A DNA stretch of 64,000 bases from positions 1-64,000 of the forward strand of contig NZ_JAKLJA010000023.1 of NCBI RefSeq assembly GCF_022213065.1, given 5' to 3'. How positions within the stretch are numbered: position 1 is the first letter of the stretch; each line of letters opens with the position of its first letter. Positions 44,201 to 52,604 of the stretch are shown here, piece after piece. Below the pieces are notes generated by a model, which was given only the letters and a program-made list of their open reading frames with translations, searched no databases and was not told where the DNA came from. This stretch comes from Paraburkholderia tagetis (lineage in GTDB: Bacteria > Pseudomonadota > Gammaproteobacteria > Burkholderiales > Burkholderiaceae). Made by a program: the position numbers and the translations under genes.

Positions 44201-44312
44201 CGAGCACCACGCGCTCGTCGAGGTCGTCGCGATCGATGTCGCGGTCGACCTTGCGGCCTTCCTCCAGATACTGCTTCACGCCGTCGTGGCGGCCGGACAC
44301 CCTAATCAACAC
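41256..44312 (-). CDS. conjugative relaxase (MOBP type) with C-terminal LPD7-like domain
   Basis: 1018-aa relaxase. The N-terminal nickase domain has the catalytic Tyr (KQYLEEGRK, Y15), the conserved SITLSFKEDH stretch, and the metal-binding histidines H104 (YAEAHLPRI) with H125 and H127 (PHIHIVIPR). A long middle region is Pro/Asp/Arg-rich and variable. The C-terminus (SWSVNERGHVTYRHDGRDVV, GLRLAQAKFGRTLELTG) is an LPD7-type large polyvalent domain, common in mobile-element proteins. It starts 11 bases inside the mobC stop and cuts at oriT for transfer by the neighbouring VirB/D4 system. Confidence 0.9.
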   Translation of the reverse strand: MLIRVSGRHDGVKQYLEEGRKVDRDIDRDDLDERVVLAGDLDLTNAVIQSINASPGVERYLSITLSFKEDHVDRQTLFQIVRDFEAFALHACRPDEYSFYAEAHLPRIKSYVDQSSGELVERKPHIHIVIPRWNLLAEKHLEPLGYVRSNLSFIDAFQEHVNAQYGLASPKDNRRTLLTDASEMISRYRGDLFRASSRELKEQILDAVLDRQIENHADFMALLQEKGAVRMRNAGRDNAYPNVKPAGAGKGVNLKEYVFTPEFIALPTAEKLQALSADAVDRYEAGVAPRRTPGHITAVLNEWYARRAREVKYLNSGSRQYQRYQESSPHDRERMLADLERGFYAQHLKAYHDRADDSLPGLDGHLQRSGRAFEFGAQPSYAVDGPGARETDLDAAGHVDDGYGGLDAEFDLVAGGAYPSPEPFDALRDLSGRPLDGVGHRSAVLLPGDALHQLEPDGAVSADRLRWTADRHGEPAAQRIGGPAIAPAFAPPPGHLDAYHRALEAHYAFGDPLIDPFNRLPPMRSPATDAPAGMSPPGWFAGLRHDPFADRLDAIDVPFDFEAGRPFNLPPPGLTDDPPPYRSRRSRAGDAAFATPRHTGRVSDNVLSQLAREIRQRDESVNQYAEFKEVRQGLDARRLLAEMSHTHGVRPAKYQVVTGRDGADRIRAGSRNLNVSDFLTKELNLSWREAAPLLREVWQRQQAGEPVPAPRELPRAALWREYSVAREAHVVARIDAWLAQRASEQQRRGEIRAAFETRRAAIRQDVGLKPAGRRAATSLARADRLGREDALRESIARERAALKAGFGSAGGPSFSGWLRTRAEQGDDRALEELRRTAGPERLAVALEDDAGDGAFNVIRPNTPRPHGHDEYNAIIFRSPGLSWSVNERGHVTYRHDGRDVVRDRGTSVQVLQVDRAAIETGLRLAQAKFGRTLELTGDDAHQLAVARVVVDAGLRVQFSDERLNRAMDQYRHARVNQQVQDVLGTPGASPSADPRPQPQPGRPAQDWPKLSDDGKPNH

Positions 44313-44703
44313 GATGGAGATGCGCCTTCAGCAGTTGGGTGATCAACTCCAGCTCGTCGACCAGCGCGACGAAGGTGGATTCGGACAGCCTGCCGGACAC
44401 GCGCGCGCTGTTCGCCACGTGCGCCAGCTGGTTGAGGTTGTTGCCGGTCCTGTTGATCACGTACATGATCCGCTGCCGCTCGACCGTCGCCGGCGGCCGC
44501 GCGACGATCTGCGTGCGGTTCGTGAGGATGCAGTCGCGCAGGAACTCCGACGGGCTCATGCCCGAACGCTCGACCTTCTCATTGAAGATCCGCCACTGCT
44601 CGTCCGTCAGGCGCGTGCTGACCGGCTTGCCGAGTGCCGGGTGCGCTTTCCTGCGACCGCGGCGTTTCGGTCCGGTCACGACATGGAGATCGTCAGCGCT
44701 CAT
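44302..44703 (-). CDS. mobC: relaxosome accessory protein (MobC family)
   Basis: 133-aa protein. The basic N-terminus (GPKRRGRRKAHPALG) precedes a ribbon-helix-helix-like segment (VSTRLTDEQWRIFNEKVERS) and the MobC pattern SPSEFLRDCIL and RTGNNLNQLAHVAN. MobC helps the relaxase open DNA at oriT. It overlaps the relaxase start and lies just downstream of a possible oriT repeat. Confidence 0.88.
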   Translation of the reverse strand: MSADDLHVVTGPKRRGRRKAHPALGKPVSTRLTDEQWRIFNEKVERSGMSPSEFLRDCILTNRTQIVARPPATVERQRIMYVINRTGNNLNQLAHVANSARVSGRLSESTFVALVDELELITQLLKAHLHRVD

Positions 44704-44743
44704 GGCAGTTGCCGTCCGTGGCTGTCATTGGCGTGGAGTCGAT

Positions 44744-44769
44744 GCCGGCTGCGATCTGCTGCAGCCGGC
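44744..44769. other. candidate oriT (or trbM terminator): 9-bp inverted repeat
   Basis: GCCGGCTGC and GCAGCCGGC with an 8-base spacer between the mobC start and the trbM stop. oriT sites of MOBP relaxases often lie right here next to mobC and contain such a repeat. No nic sequence can be named, so a terminator role for trbM remains possible. Confidence 0.4.
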
Positions 44770-44811
44770 GCGGGCGGGTTTCAACGTGTCAGCGGATCAG
44801 CAGGACACCGG

Positions 44812-45138
44812 TCAGGGTCCGTTCTGGACAGCGCCATATTTCGAGTTGACCGGCCCCTTCACGTCGCTGCCGACCGACTGGCACTGGTTCAGGAAATCGC
44901 CGCGCGCACTGGACGTGCCGCTCAGGTCGAAATGCCCGTTGTGAAATTTCACGATGGAAAAGTACGAGGCCTCGTATTCTGCGCACGTCTTGCCACCATT
45001 GCCGCCCAAGATCAGACCGGCCAGACAGAGCACCGCGCCACACGCATCCTGGTTATCCCCGGCGCGTGCCGTCGGCGTGGCGAGTGCACAGGCCAGTGCC
45101 GCGCTGCTCAGCGCGGCCGCAATCGATCGTCGTTTCAT
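44812..45138 (-). CDS. trbM: TrbM/KikA-family conjugal transfer protein
   Basis: 108-aa exported protein. A signal peptide (MKRRSIAAALSSAALACALA, cleavage after ARA) leads to DACGAVLCLAGLILGG and CAEYEASYFSIVKF, the TrbM/KikA family pattern with paired cysteines, ending FLNQCQSVG. The family lies in plasmid transfer regions and is thought to act in the periplasm. The start with a GGAG-like site is preferred over an upstream in-frame start. Confidence 0.85.
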   Translation of the reverse strand: MKRRSIAAALSSAALACALATPTARAGDNQDACGAVLCLAGLILGGNGGKTCAEYEASYFSIVKFHNGHFDLSGTSSARGDFLNQCQSVGSDVKGPVNSKYGAVQNGP

Positions 45139-45220
45139 GGCATGACTCCTGGTTACCTTACGGTCAGTGAATGGGTGTCCCATCGCGGTGCGCCTCGAGA
45201 CGATGCCCATCCCAGTCTCC

Positions 45221-45826
45221 CTATCGATGCTCACGGGAATCGTCCGGGACGTTCCCGATGAAGCGCCGGTACGCCGCGATCCAGTCGTGCGCGATCATTG
45301 ACTGCGCGTCAGCGAGCGGCAGCCTCCCGCGGCAGACCATTTGGTTGAATTCGTTTTCGAGCCGGTCTTTGGCATACGATCCCCATCCACCCATCACGTG
45401 ATGGGGCTCCGGCCACAGATTGCGCGGATCGGTCGGTGAGCCACCCAGCTCCAGACTCACGAGGTGGTCCTCCTCGTAATCGCGCAGACGGCGATCGTCA
45501 TAGCCGTAGGCCGCGATCTGCTCGCGCTTGAGCCTTTCGGTATATTGCGCATCGGGCCGGATCGTTCGCGTGTACGCTTTCACGCAGATCGTCGAGTGAA
45601 TATTGGCCTGCGTCACATCGGGGTTAAGCGCGCCCGGCGTCTTGCGCGGGTCCGGCCCGGCCTGGGCCCGCGGAAACACAATGCCCCAGGCCCCGTCCGC
45701 GTTTTCCACGCCGCCTGCGTTGTATGCGGCACCGTGCAGGCCCCCGCTCCAGTCGCCCGCCTGCGCCTGGGCACAGGCACACAGCAATCCGGCCACGAGC
45801 ATGAGGGTGGAACGGTTTTTCATCAT
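45221..45826 (-). CDS. secreted HNH-nuclease-like protein
   Basis: 201-aa protein with a signal peptide (MMKNRSTLMLVAGLLCACAQ). The mature part has ICVKAYTRTIRPDAQYTERL and YEEDHLVSLELGGSPTDPRNLWPEP, an HNH-like block where DH and the later Asn/Trp-Pro-Glu fit the family. Proteins of this form occur in conjugation regions and may trim the envelope or DNA in the periplasm. There is no proof of activity. Confidence 0.7.
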   Translation of the reverse strand: MMKNRSTLMLVAGLLCACAQAQAGDWSGGLHGAAYNAGGVENADGAWGIVFPRAQAGPDPRKTPGALNPDVTQANIHSTICVKAYTRTIRPDAQYTERLKREQIAAYGYDDRRLRDYEEDHLVSLELGGSPTDPRNLWPEPHHVMGGWGSYAKDRLENEFNQMVCRGRLPLADAQSMIAHDWIAAYRRFIGNVPDDSREHR

Positions 45827-45863
45827 CGGTGTTCTCCAATTGATTCGCTCTCCTTCCGGCCCA

Positions 45864-46163
45864 TCAGCCAGGGTTCACCATGCCGCGACGCAGCTGCCCG
45901 ACGCGGGCGGCGCGGCGGGCTTTCGCGCGGGCGCGCCACCAGCCCGGCATGTCCGGCTGGCATTCACTGTCCCGGCCGTCCGCCAGGCACGAGAGCGTCT
46001 GCGTGCCGGTCGCGGCCACCCCGAGGTACCGGCGCACGCGATCACCGAATGCTTCGCTCGCGACGCTGCGCGTGCCGGATATGCCGCGACCGGTAAAGAA
46101 CATGGCGACGAACGACAGAACGAGCACAACGACGAGGCCGGACGAGCGAGGCGCGATAGTCAC
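45864..46163 (-). CDS. small membrane protein, unknown
   Basis: 99-aa frame with one hydrophobic helix (GLVVVLVLSFVAMFFTG) near the N-terminus and a polar, Cys-containing remainder (LSCLADGRDSECQPDMPGWW). GTG is the probable start. It overlaps another frame by about 120 bases, so one of the two may be false or a frameshift links them. Confidence 0.45.
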   Translation of the reverse strand: MTIAPRSSGLVVVLVLSFVAMFFTGRGISGTRSVASEAFGDRVRRYLGVAATGTQTLSCLADGRDSECQPDMPGWWRARAKARRAARVGQLRRGMVNPG

Positions 46164-46308
46164 GCTCGCTGCGCAGCAGCACCAGCGTGCTGGTCAAGGA
46201 CGCCGCACCGCCGATCGGCGCGGCATACAGCGCCTTGCCCGTGCCGTGCGTCAGCGCGGCAAAACACAGCATTGCAATCTCCTTCCAGCGCTCCTGCCTG
46301 CGTTTCAT
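46042..46308 (-). CDS. small membrane-associated protein, unknown
   Basis: Frame starting MKRRQERWKEIAMLCFAALT with a weakly hydrophobic central part (ALYAAPIGGAASLTSTLVLL). It overlaps the preceding small gene by about 120 bases in another frame and its tail is Arg-rich, looking like shadow coding. The N-terminal half appears genuine. Confidence 0.4.
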   Translation of the reverse strand: MKRRQERWKEIAMLCFAALTHGTGKALYAAPIGGAASLTSTLVLLRSERDYRASLVRPRRCARSVVRRHVLYRSRHIRHAQRRERSIR

Positions 46309-46376
46309 GATGTCGTTCTCCATCAACCCTGAAAGATTCCGGTCGCCTGCGACCGGCCGTCCAGTTCGATGCTTTG

Positions 46377-46868
46377 CTAGATCAGCGTGTGTGCCAGACG
46401 CGCGACGATCCAGATGAGCGCGGCGCCGACGCAGAATGCAATGCCCATGCGCGCGGCGATCGGGCCGGTTGCAGGTACCACGGGCTTCGTGTTGACCACG
46501 CGATCACGTGATTCAACGGCGACCCGCAGCCGCGCAAGTTCGTCCGCCACGTCCGCGGTCGCGGCGCGACGTGCCTGGTCGGCCGCCTTCGCAGCAATCT
46601 CGCCAATGAAGGCCTGACGCGACTGCGTGAGCAGCTTCGTCAGCTGCGCGTTCTCCTCGCGCAGCGCCTGCACCGTCGTGGTCAGTTTCTGGTCGGTGGA
46701 CTCCATCAGCGCGACAACATGGTGCTGCGCGTCCACCACCTTCATCTGCTCGATCAGGATCTCCGCGAGCACGGCCAGCTCGTTGGACGCCGGCATCGTG
46801 GCGATCAGCTGGCCCAGGCGCTCCGACGCCTTGCCCGCGTGATCCGGTTGCGGCGTCGGCTCGTTCAT
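46377..46868 (-). CDS. coiled-coil tail-anchored protein (StbC-like position)
   Basis: 163-aa protein. A long coiled-coil (ALMESTDQKLTTTVQALREE and following helices) ends in a C-terminal TM segment (IGIAFCVGAALIWIVARLA-like, about residues 140-160), so it is a tail-anchored inner-membrane protein. It overlaps the StbB stop by 4 nt. In R388-type plasmids stbB is followed by stbC; the position fits, but sequence identity to StbC cannot be checked here. Confidence 0.6.
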   Translation of the reverse strand: MNEPTPQPDHAGKASERLGQLIATMPASNELAVLAEILIEQMKVVDAQHHVVALMESTDQKLTTTVQALREENAQLTKLLTQSRQAFIGEIAAKAADQARRAATADVADELARLRVAVESRDRVVNTKPVVPATGPIAARMGIAFCVGAALIWIVARLAHTLI

Positions 46869-47599
46869 GCATCGACTCCCGCCATCAGCGCGTTGAACGC
46901 CTGATCAAGCAGCGGCTCGATGGACAGCGCCTTGCGTTTGAGGCCGACCAGCCGCACTAGACGGTCCTTCTCCGAGGCGGTCGGGGCGTCGATCAGCTGC
47001 GCCTTGTAGTCCACCCCGTCTGTCGCGATATCGTGGATCGTGCGACCCGCCGCCGCTGCGAGCGTGAAGACGTCATTCTTCGGCACGAGCGCATCGTGGT
47101 TCAGCCAGAAGGAAGCGTCGTGCTCGTGCAGCTCAAACAACTGTCCGAAGAGCCGGCGCAGCGTCACCTCGCGAGCTTCGCTCTTCACCAGCTCGACCTT
47201 GTTCAGCAGCACGCGGATTCGTTTGGGATCCACTCCGAGATCCGCGAGCAGGTTGATCGTCTTCATCGTGTCCTTCATCTGCTTGCTCTCCGGTTCGACC
47301 GGCACGATGAAGCACGTGTAATCCTCCTGCGCCCCTTCGGACGAGTCGAGGCGATTGAGATATTCCTCGACGTTCGACGCACCGATATCGACCAGCAGCG
47401 CCCGGCCGAGCATCAGCTCACCGTGCAGTTCGTCAAAGCGGGCGGCAATCATCACCTCGACCCTGGGGCCCGCCGAGTCATCGGTATTGATCGACTCGAC
47501 CTGGCGCACCGACATATGCGGCATCCGTGGCGCGAGCAGTTCGCGGGTCACGGTGGTCTTGCCGACGTTGCCGGAGCAGTTCACAATGGCAATATTCAT
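46865..47599 (-). CDS. stbB: StbB-like ParA-family ATPase
   Basis: 244-aa P-loop ATPase. The N-terminus MNIAIVNCSGNVGKTTVTRE has a deviant ParA-type Walker A (GNVGKTT), then ALLVDIGASNVEEYL as the D-containing switch. StbB of R388-type plasmids is required for conjugation and affects plasmid position. It is coupled to the next coiled-coil gene and follows the DUF5710/LPD7 gene on the same strand. Confidence 0.8.
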   Translation of the reverse strand: MNIAIVNCSGNVGKTTVTRELLAPRMPHMSVRQVESINTDDSAGPRVEVMIAARFDELHGELMLGRALLVDIGASNVEEYLNRLDSSEGAQEDYTCFIVPVEPESKQMKDTMKTINLLADLGVDPKRIRVLLNKVELVKSEAREVTLRRLFGQLFELHEHDASFWLNHDALVPKNDVFTLAAAAGRTIHDIATDGVDYKAQLIDAPTASEKDRLVRLVGLKRKALSIEPLLDQAFNALMAGVDA

Positions 47600-47632
47600 T
47601 TCGGAATCCTCATAAACTGGAGTGGGCGACGC

Positions 47633-50278
47633 TTACATTGCGATCGTCGCCGGGTCACCCGTCTGCTGCTGATCAGGCTTCGGGCTGTTTGACGGTCCCG
47701 GCGCCGGCGCGGCCTTCGGCGCCGTCCAGGCTGCGTGCAGTTCGGCCGCGCGCCGGTCGATCTCGGCAGCGCCGGCGTCACGGCTCAACTCGCCCCGGGC
47801 AATACGCGCCTCGATCTCGGTGCCCGCCTGGATGCGCGCGTCGAACCGGCGAATCACCTCCGCCCGCATGCGCGCGGGCGCCCGCTCGAGCGACTTTTCG
47901 AGAACCTCGCGCAACTGCGCGACGGTCTTCGGTGCTTCGCCTGGCGCCGCCGCTGCGGTCGCCGCTACCGGCGCGGTGCTGGCCGTCGCCTGCGGTTTCG
48001 CGTTCGCCTGCGCGGGCGCCGGATTCGCGCTCGCCGGGCGGGCCCTCGTCGCCGGACCAGGAGCCGGCGACGCCCCGGCCCGGATCGTCAGCGCCGCGCG
48101 TTCACGCCTGGCCGCCTCGAGCAGGGCCTCGTCGCTTTCGGCCGGTTTGAAGCCCTTCACGTCCACACCCGCGAGGGACGCTTCGATCCACGCATTGCGG
48201 CGGAACGTTTCGCTGCCGCGCACGACGATCGTGTCCCAGTTCTTGGCCTTCGCCACCGCGACCATGTCGGCAATCGTTGCGCGATCGTTCTGCCGGGAGT
48301 TCAGGTGTGCACCGACGTCCTCGAAGTGCGGCTGCGTGACCGGTATCGCATCCGGCTGCGTATCTGATTGCCGCGCCGGTTTCGCCTCCATGGCGTCGAG
48401 CTTCCAGAACCGGCCGTCCTTCACCATGTAGCGCGACGCAACGTGGGCTGGCACGTCGTAGCCGTCTTTCGTCACCACCGGCTTGCGGGAGGCCGGATCG
48501 GCGCCGATCTGGTTGTCGCGGGTGTCGGTGCTACGCGCCTGGCCTGCCCTGGGCGCAGCTGCCGGTGCGCCGGCGCCGCCGCCCTCCGGCACTGGCGCGG
48601 GCTTGCCCTGCTCGCGCAGCAGCTTCCCGGCGGCTGCACGTTCGCCTTCCCGCACCGTGCGCACACGCTCCAGATCCTGCACCGACACGGTGTCAAACTC
48701 CGGCCGCTGCGGGTCGTTCGCCGGACTCCTGGCGTCGGGTTCATTCTGCGCAGGCGTCTGCGCGCGCTGGATCTGTGTGTCGAGCACGCCGGACACCGCC
48801 GCAGCCTCCATCGCCGTATCGTTGGCGGCCTGCCCCGGCCGGGCGACGGGCTCATTCGCGACCGCGGCAGTGACGGCCGATGACGCGACGCCCGGGTTGC
48901 CCGGTACCGCGCTTTCCGTCAGACCGCGCCGGCGCATCGCATCATCAATCGCCGCATCGTCAATCACCGTATCGCCGACGTCGGCAAACGTCACCGTGTC
49001 GCCCCCGGCCTTGACCGTCGGCGCCTCCTGCGGCACGGACGGGACGTCAATCTGCCGGTCAAGCGCTTCGCGAACGTGCGACACGAACGCAGTCCGTGCA
49101 GGCGGGGACAGGAACGCAAGCTCCTGACCGAGTGCTGCCGCAACTTCAGGCGCGCTCCTGCCTTTGCCGAACTCATCCCGGATACGCCCGGTCAGCCCGC
49201 GGAAGTCGGCAAGGTCCTTTGCCACCATCGACCAGTCGGTGCTGTCTGCCTGGTCACGACCGGCAGCAAATACCGCCTCCCCAGGCGCGAACACTTCGGC
49301 GATGTCCGCGAAGGTGGCGAAGCCGTCGTCGCGCTCCGGCTCATGATGGCGATGCGGGTGTTGCGGCCCGATACCGGCCACGTCCACCGGAAGCTCGTCC
49401 TCCGGCGGCCCGGAATCCGTCACGTCGCGCGCGGGCGTGCGCCCGTCGACTTCCATCGGGCTCAGCCCCGCCTCATCACGGACCCTGTTCAGCGCCTCGG
49501 CCGCGCGCGCCGGCAGCGCCTGCGCCGCAAACCCGGTGCCGGTGCGGATCTGCTCACCGATCGCGCGCTCACCGTCGACCGTGTTACCCGACCTGCGCCA
49601 CGCGTCGCGATGGATCGTTTCGAGCCGTTGTTCGAGGGCCAGTATCCGGGTGACCTCGGCCCCATGCAGCGTGACCGCCGTCGTGATGGACTGGACCATT
49701 TCACGATAGCGGCGGCCAAGCGCTGCATCGTCGAGCTTCGAACGTACCGGTTGCTGGCCAGCCCGCGCGCCCGGTTCCGGCGACCGGGACTCGCCTTGCG
49801 CATACAGATGCTGCCGGTCGGCGAAATACCGGTGCCGCGCCTGCAGGCCAGCCTTGCGCACCCCGTCGATCATGTCGAACGCCGACGCGCCCTGCGCACG
49901 CAGGCGGTCCCGGGCTTCCAGCCCCGCCTTTTCCGCGGCGGCCTGCACGGAGTCCCGCACGAACGCGCGGGACTCTTCGAGCGGTTGCCCCATCAGTTCG
50001 CTCAGCCGCACAGCTTCGCGCTCGATGTCGGCCTCACTCCCGAACCAGGCCCGCGGCTGGTCCCGCGCCGCGTCAGGCGTGCCTGGCGCACCCTGTGCTG
50101 CCTGCAGCCCGTCCGCCGTCATCCAGCGTGCAAACGGCGCAACGTCGGCGCCCCCCGGCACGTACCACTTCTTCGAGCGCCGGTCGAATTTCGCGCCCAG
50201 CCCGCGTGCCGCCTCTTTCTCCCTGAACGGCACGTCCAGATACGTCCGCCGGCCTTTCGGCCTGTTCCGGTCAGCCAT
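47633..50278 (-). CDS. large DUF5710-LPD7 mobile-element protein
   Basis: 881-aa protein. The N-terminal DUF5710 domain (RTYLDVPFREKEAARGLGAK and KKWYVPGGADVAPFARW, about residues 11-50) is followed by a long Ala/Pro/Asp-rich region. A C-terminal LPD7-type domain shows FEDVGAHLNSRQNDRATIAD and AKAKNWDTIVVRGSETFRRN. A Pro/Ala-rich tail and helices end it. Such polyvalent proteins travel with conjugative DNA and may act in the recipient cell. It overlaps the virD4 stop by 8 nt. Confidence 0.8.
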   Translation of the reverse strand: MADRNRPKGRRTYLDVPFREKEAARGLGAKFDRRSKKWYVPGGADVAPFARWMTADGLQAAQGAPGTPDAARDQPRAWFGSEADIEREAVRLSELMGQPLEESRAFVRDSVQAAAEKAGLEARDRLRAQGASAFDMIDGVRKAGLQARHRYFADRQHLYAQGESRSPEPGARAGQQPVRSKLDDAALGRRYREMVQSITTAVTLHGAEVTRILALEQRLETIHRDAWRRSGNTVDGERAIGEQIRTGTGFAAQALPARAAEALNRVRDEAGLSPMEVDGRTPARDVTDSGPPEDELPVDVAGIGPQHPHRHHEPERDDGFATFADIAEVFAPGEAVFAAGRDQADSTDWSMVAKDLADFRGLTGRIRDEFGKGRSAPEVAAALGQELAFLSPPARTAFVSHVREALDRQIDVPSVPQEAPTVKAGGDTVTFADVGDTVIDDAAIDDAMRRRGLTESAVPGNPGVASSAVTAAVANEPVARPGQAANDTAMEAAAVSGVLDTQIQRAQTPAQNEPDARSPANDPQRPEFDTVSVQDLERVRTVREGERAAAGKLLREQGKPAPVPEGGGAGAPAAAPRAGQARSTDTRDNQIGADPASRKPVVTKDGYDVPAHVASRYMVKDGRFWKLDAMEAKPARQSDTQPDAIPVTQPHFEDVGAHLNSRQNDRATIADMVAVAKAKNWDTIVVRGSETFRRNAWIEASLAGVDVKGFKPAESDEALLEAARRERAALTIRAGASPAPGPATRARPASANPAPAQANAKPQATASTAPVAATAAAAPGEAPKTVAQLREVLEKSLERAPARMRAEVIRRFDARIQAGTEIEARIARGELSRDAGAAEIDRRAAELHAAWTAPKAAPAPGPSNSPKPDQQQTGDPATIAM

Positions 50279-52604
50279 GTGATACCTCCTTTACCTCGTT
50301 GTCCGCCGGCGCCACAGACGCGGACGCCGGCCCAATCTGCCCCTGGTCAGCGTCGTCCGCTTCTGCCACGCTGAAATCGATACGGATGCCGGCGAGCATT
50401 TCGCGCACGTCGTCGCGCATCACGACGCCGAGTTCGCCCAGATCGGCCTCGAAGCCGGCGAGCGCCATGCCCGTAGCAAGCGGTCCGGGTGTGCGCTGGT
50501 CGAGCGCGAGAAGTTCGGCCGCGGTCAGCGGCTTCGCACCGGCCTGCCGTGCAAGACGGATTTCGCCCGCGGCCTTCGCAGACAGCGCCGCGTGGTACGT
50601 TTCCGGGTTGTGCGTCGGGATGCCGGTCGCACGCAGCTCGCCGGCCTGCCAGGCGGCCTTGATTTCCTCTTCGGTAGGCAGCCGTTTGTCGATCGCGGCG
50701 AGCCTCGGACTGACCGAGCGCATGCGGTCGATAAAGAGGTCATCCTCGTAATAGGTCGCCTTCTCGCACAGGATCGGCCGCTGGAAGCCGAGCACGATTT
50801 CCTCGTGCTGCTCCATGCGCTTGAGCTCCTGGTCGAGCATCAGCGCGCGACCCTGATCCGACGTGCTCGTGCCCGTCGACGTGTTGCGGCCGTGATTGCG
50901 GCTCTTCGAGGTCGCCTTCTCGGTAAAGGTGCCCAGCGTCTCGGACAGCTCCTTTGCGTCGGCCTGATTGCCCGGCGCGTACGCGACCAGTACCGCGTGA
51001 TTGGTAATCAGCGTGCGCGCCCCGGCCGGGCCGTACAGCTCGTTCGGCTCCAGCTGCGCCTTCGACTGCAGGATCGTGAGCAGCCGAATCCAGTAGCCCG
51101 CGACGAACGCATTGCCCTTGTCGAGCACTTCGATGCGACCGAGCGCCGTAATTTCGTCCCCGACAGCAAGGCACTGATATCTAATCGCCGGATCTTCACC
51201 GGGCAGCACGTCGAGGTTGTCCTCGATCAGCTGCGTGTAGAAGAGATTGCCGAGCAGGCTGGCGACAGCGAGCTCCCGCACCGGCAGCACGATATAGATC
51301 GACATCAGTTCCCGGCGCACACGGTCCAGCTCGAAGTCGCATGCGCTCGTCGCCTGGTCGACGATCGGGTTGCTGAAGAGGCGCAGCCCCGCATTGAACG
51401 TCGCGACGATGTTCAGCATCGTCTCGTCAGGCGAGGCCAGCACGCGCGAGAGCGCACCGAGGCAGTCCCCCGACAGCGGCACGCCCTTCTGCGGCTCGTG
51501 CTGCATCAACTCCGACAGGTGCTCACGCACCTTTTTGTCGGGCGTGGTCGCGAGGCGCAGCACCTGGCCGAACGTGCAGTCGCCAGTCATCTCCATCAGA
51601 TACAGCGCAAGCCCCATGAACAGGTCGGCAGCCTGTTCGTAGAAGAACTTGTTACGCCCGTCGGTGGTGTGATACAGGCGCGCGGCGATCGCCTGCAGGC
51701 GACCCACGCGCACGAACGCCGGACTCTTCGCAATCTTGAACAGGGGATTCCAGCGGTGCGTCAACCCCTTCTGGTCGAACGGGGCCCAGCGGACCACCTG
51801 CTGGCCGCAGGCCTGCCGGTAACGCGATGTCAGGTCGAAGTTCTCGCCCTTCACGTCGAGACACGCAACCGAGTCCGGAAAGGTGAGCAGATTCGGGATC
51901 ACGATGGCCACGCCCTTGCGTGAGCGCGTGCGCGCGGCCACCATCACGAACTCCGTTCCACGAAAGGTCAGATACCTGCCCTTGTACCTGCCGACGATGA
52001 TCGAGGGATCGCGGTCATCGTCCCGGCAGCTCCCCCCGCGGTTTCCCCTGTGGCGCCTGCGGCCGTTCGCCTCGTCGAGCAGGCCGTAGCGTCGAATCTC
52101 GTAGCCGTAGGCGAAGCGTGCATCGCCGTGCAGCTCGCGCTTCGGTTTCGTGACCAGCGCCGCGACGATCGCCGCAACCGGCAGCAGCGGCACGATCACC
52201 GATACCACGGTGGCCATCTGCAGCGAACGTTTCACCGCCTTCACGTCGCCGTATGCGTGCCAGTAGTCCCGCAGCGTCCAGAGGCCGATCGCGGAGTCCG
52301 GCAGCTTTTCCAGCTTCACGAACGCCAGCGCGCCTGCGAACTGACCCGCGACCGCGAGACCGGCCACGACCACGAGCGCAAGCAGGGCAGCAGCGATAAT
52401 ACTGTCAGCGAGCGTCGCGGTTTTCAGCAGCACTGCGCTCGCGCATACGCCCCACAGCAGGCACGCGACGACGACGAGGCCGGCCACTGCGGCGATCTCT
52501 ACCGGATCGGTGATCGCGTCGAGATGAAGCAGGCGGGCGGCACCGGACACCACTGCGCCGGACAGCACGCCCAGCACGCCGGCTATGAGAAGACGGGCCT
52601 TCAT
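50271..52604 (-). CDS. virD4: VirD4-type coupling ATPase
   Basis: 777-aa type IV coupling protein. N-terminal TM helices (about residues 5-25, 38-60, 68-92, 130-150) precede the ATPase domain. Other family parts are IVIPNLLTFPDSVACLDVKG, FNAGLRLFSNPIVDQATSA and the Walker B-like AVGDEITALGRIEVL. The P-loop reads ARTRSRKGVAI near residue 223, where the usual form is TRSGKG or TRGGKG, so an Arg replaces a conserved Gly. It brings the relaxosome to the VirB channel. The start overlaps the GntR stop (ATGA). Confidence 0.9.
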   Translation of the reverse strand: MKARLLIAGVLGVLSGAVVSGAARLLHLDAITDPVEIAAVAGLVVVACLLWGVCASAVLLKTATLADSIIAAALLALVVVAGLAVAGQFAGALAFVKLEKLPDSAIGLWTLRDYWHAYGDVKAVKRSLQMATVVSVIVPLLPVAAIVAALVTKPKRELHGDARFAYGYEIRRYGLLDEANGRRRHRGNRGGSCRDDDRDPSIIVGRYKGRYLTFRGTEFVMVAARTRSRKGVAIVIPNLLTFPDSVACLDVKGENFDLTSRYRQACGQQVVRWAPFDQKGLTHRWNPLFKIAKSPAFVRVGRLQAIAARLYHTTDGRNKFFYEQAADLFMGLALYLMEMTGDCTFGQVLRLATTPDKKVREHLSELMQHEPQKGVPLSGDCLGALSRVLASPDETMLNIVATFNAGLRLFSNPIVDQATSACDFELDRVRRELMSIYIVLPVRELAVASLLGNLFYTQLIEDNLDVLPGEDPAIRYQCLAVGDEITALGRIEVLDKGNAFVAGYWIRLLTILQSKAQLEPNELYGPAGARTLITNHAVLVAYAPGNQADAKELSETLGTFTEKATSKSRNHGRNTSTGTSTSDQGRALMLDQELKRMEQHEEIVLGFQRPILCEKATYYEDDLFIDRMRSVSPRLAAIDKRLPTEEEIKAAWQAGELRATGIPTHNPETYHAALSAKAAGEIRLARQAGAKPLTAAELLALDQRTPGPLATGMALAGFEADLGELGVVMRDDVREMLAGIRIDFSVAEADDADQGQIGPASASVAPADNEVKEVSHG

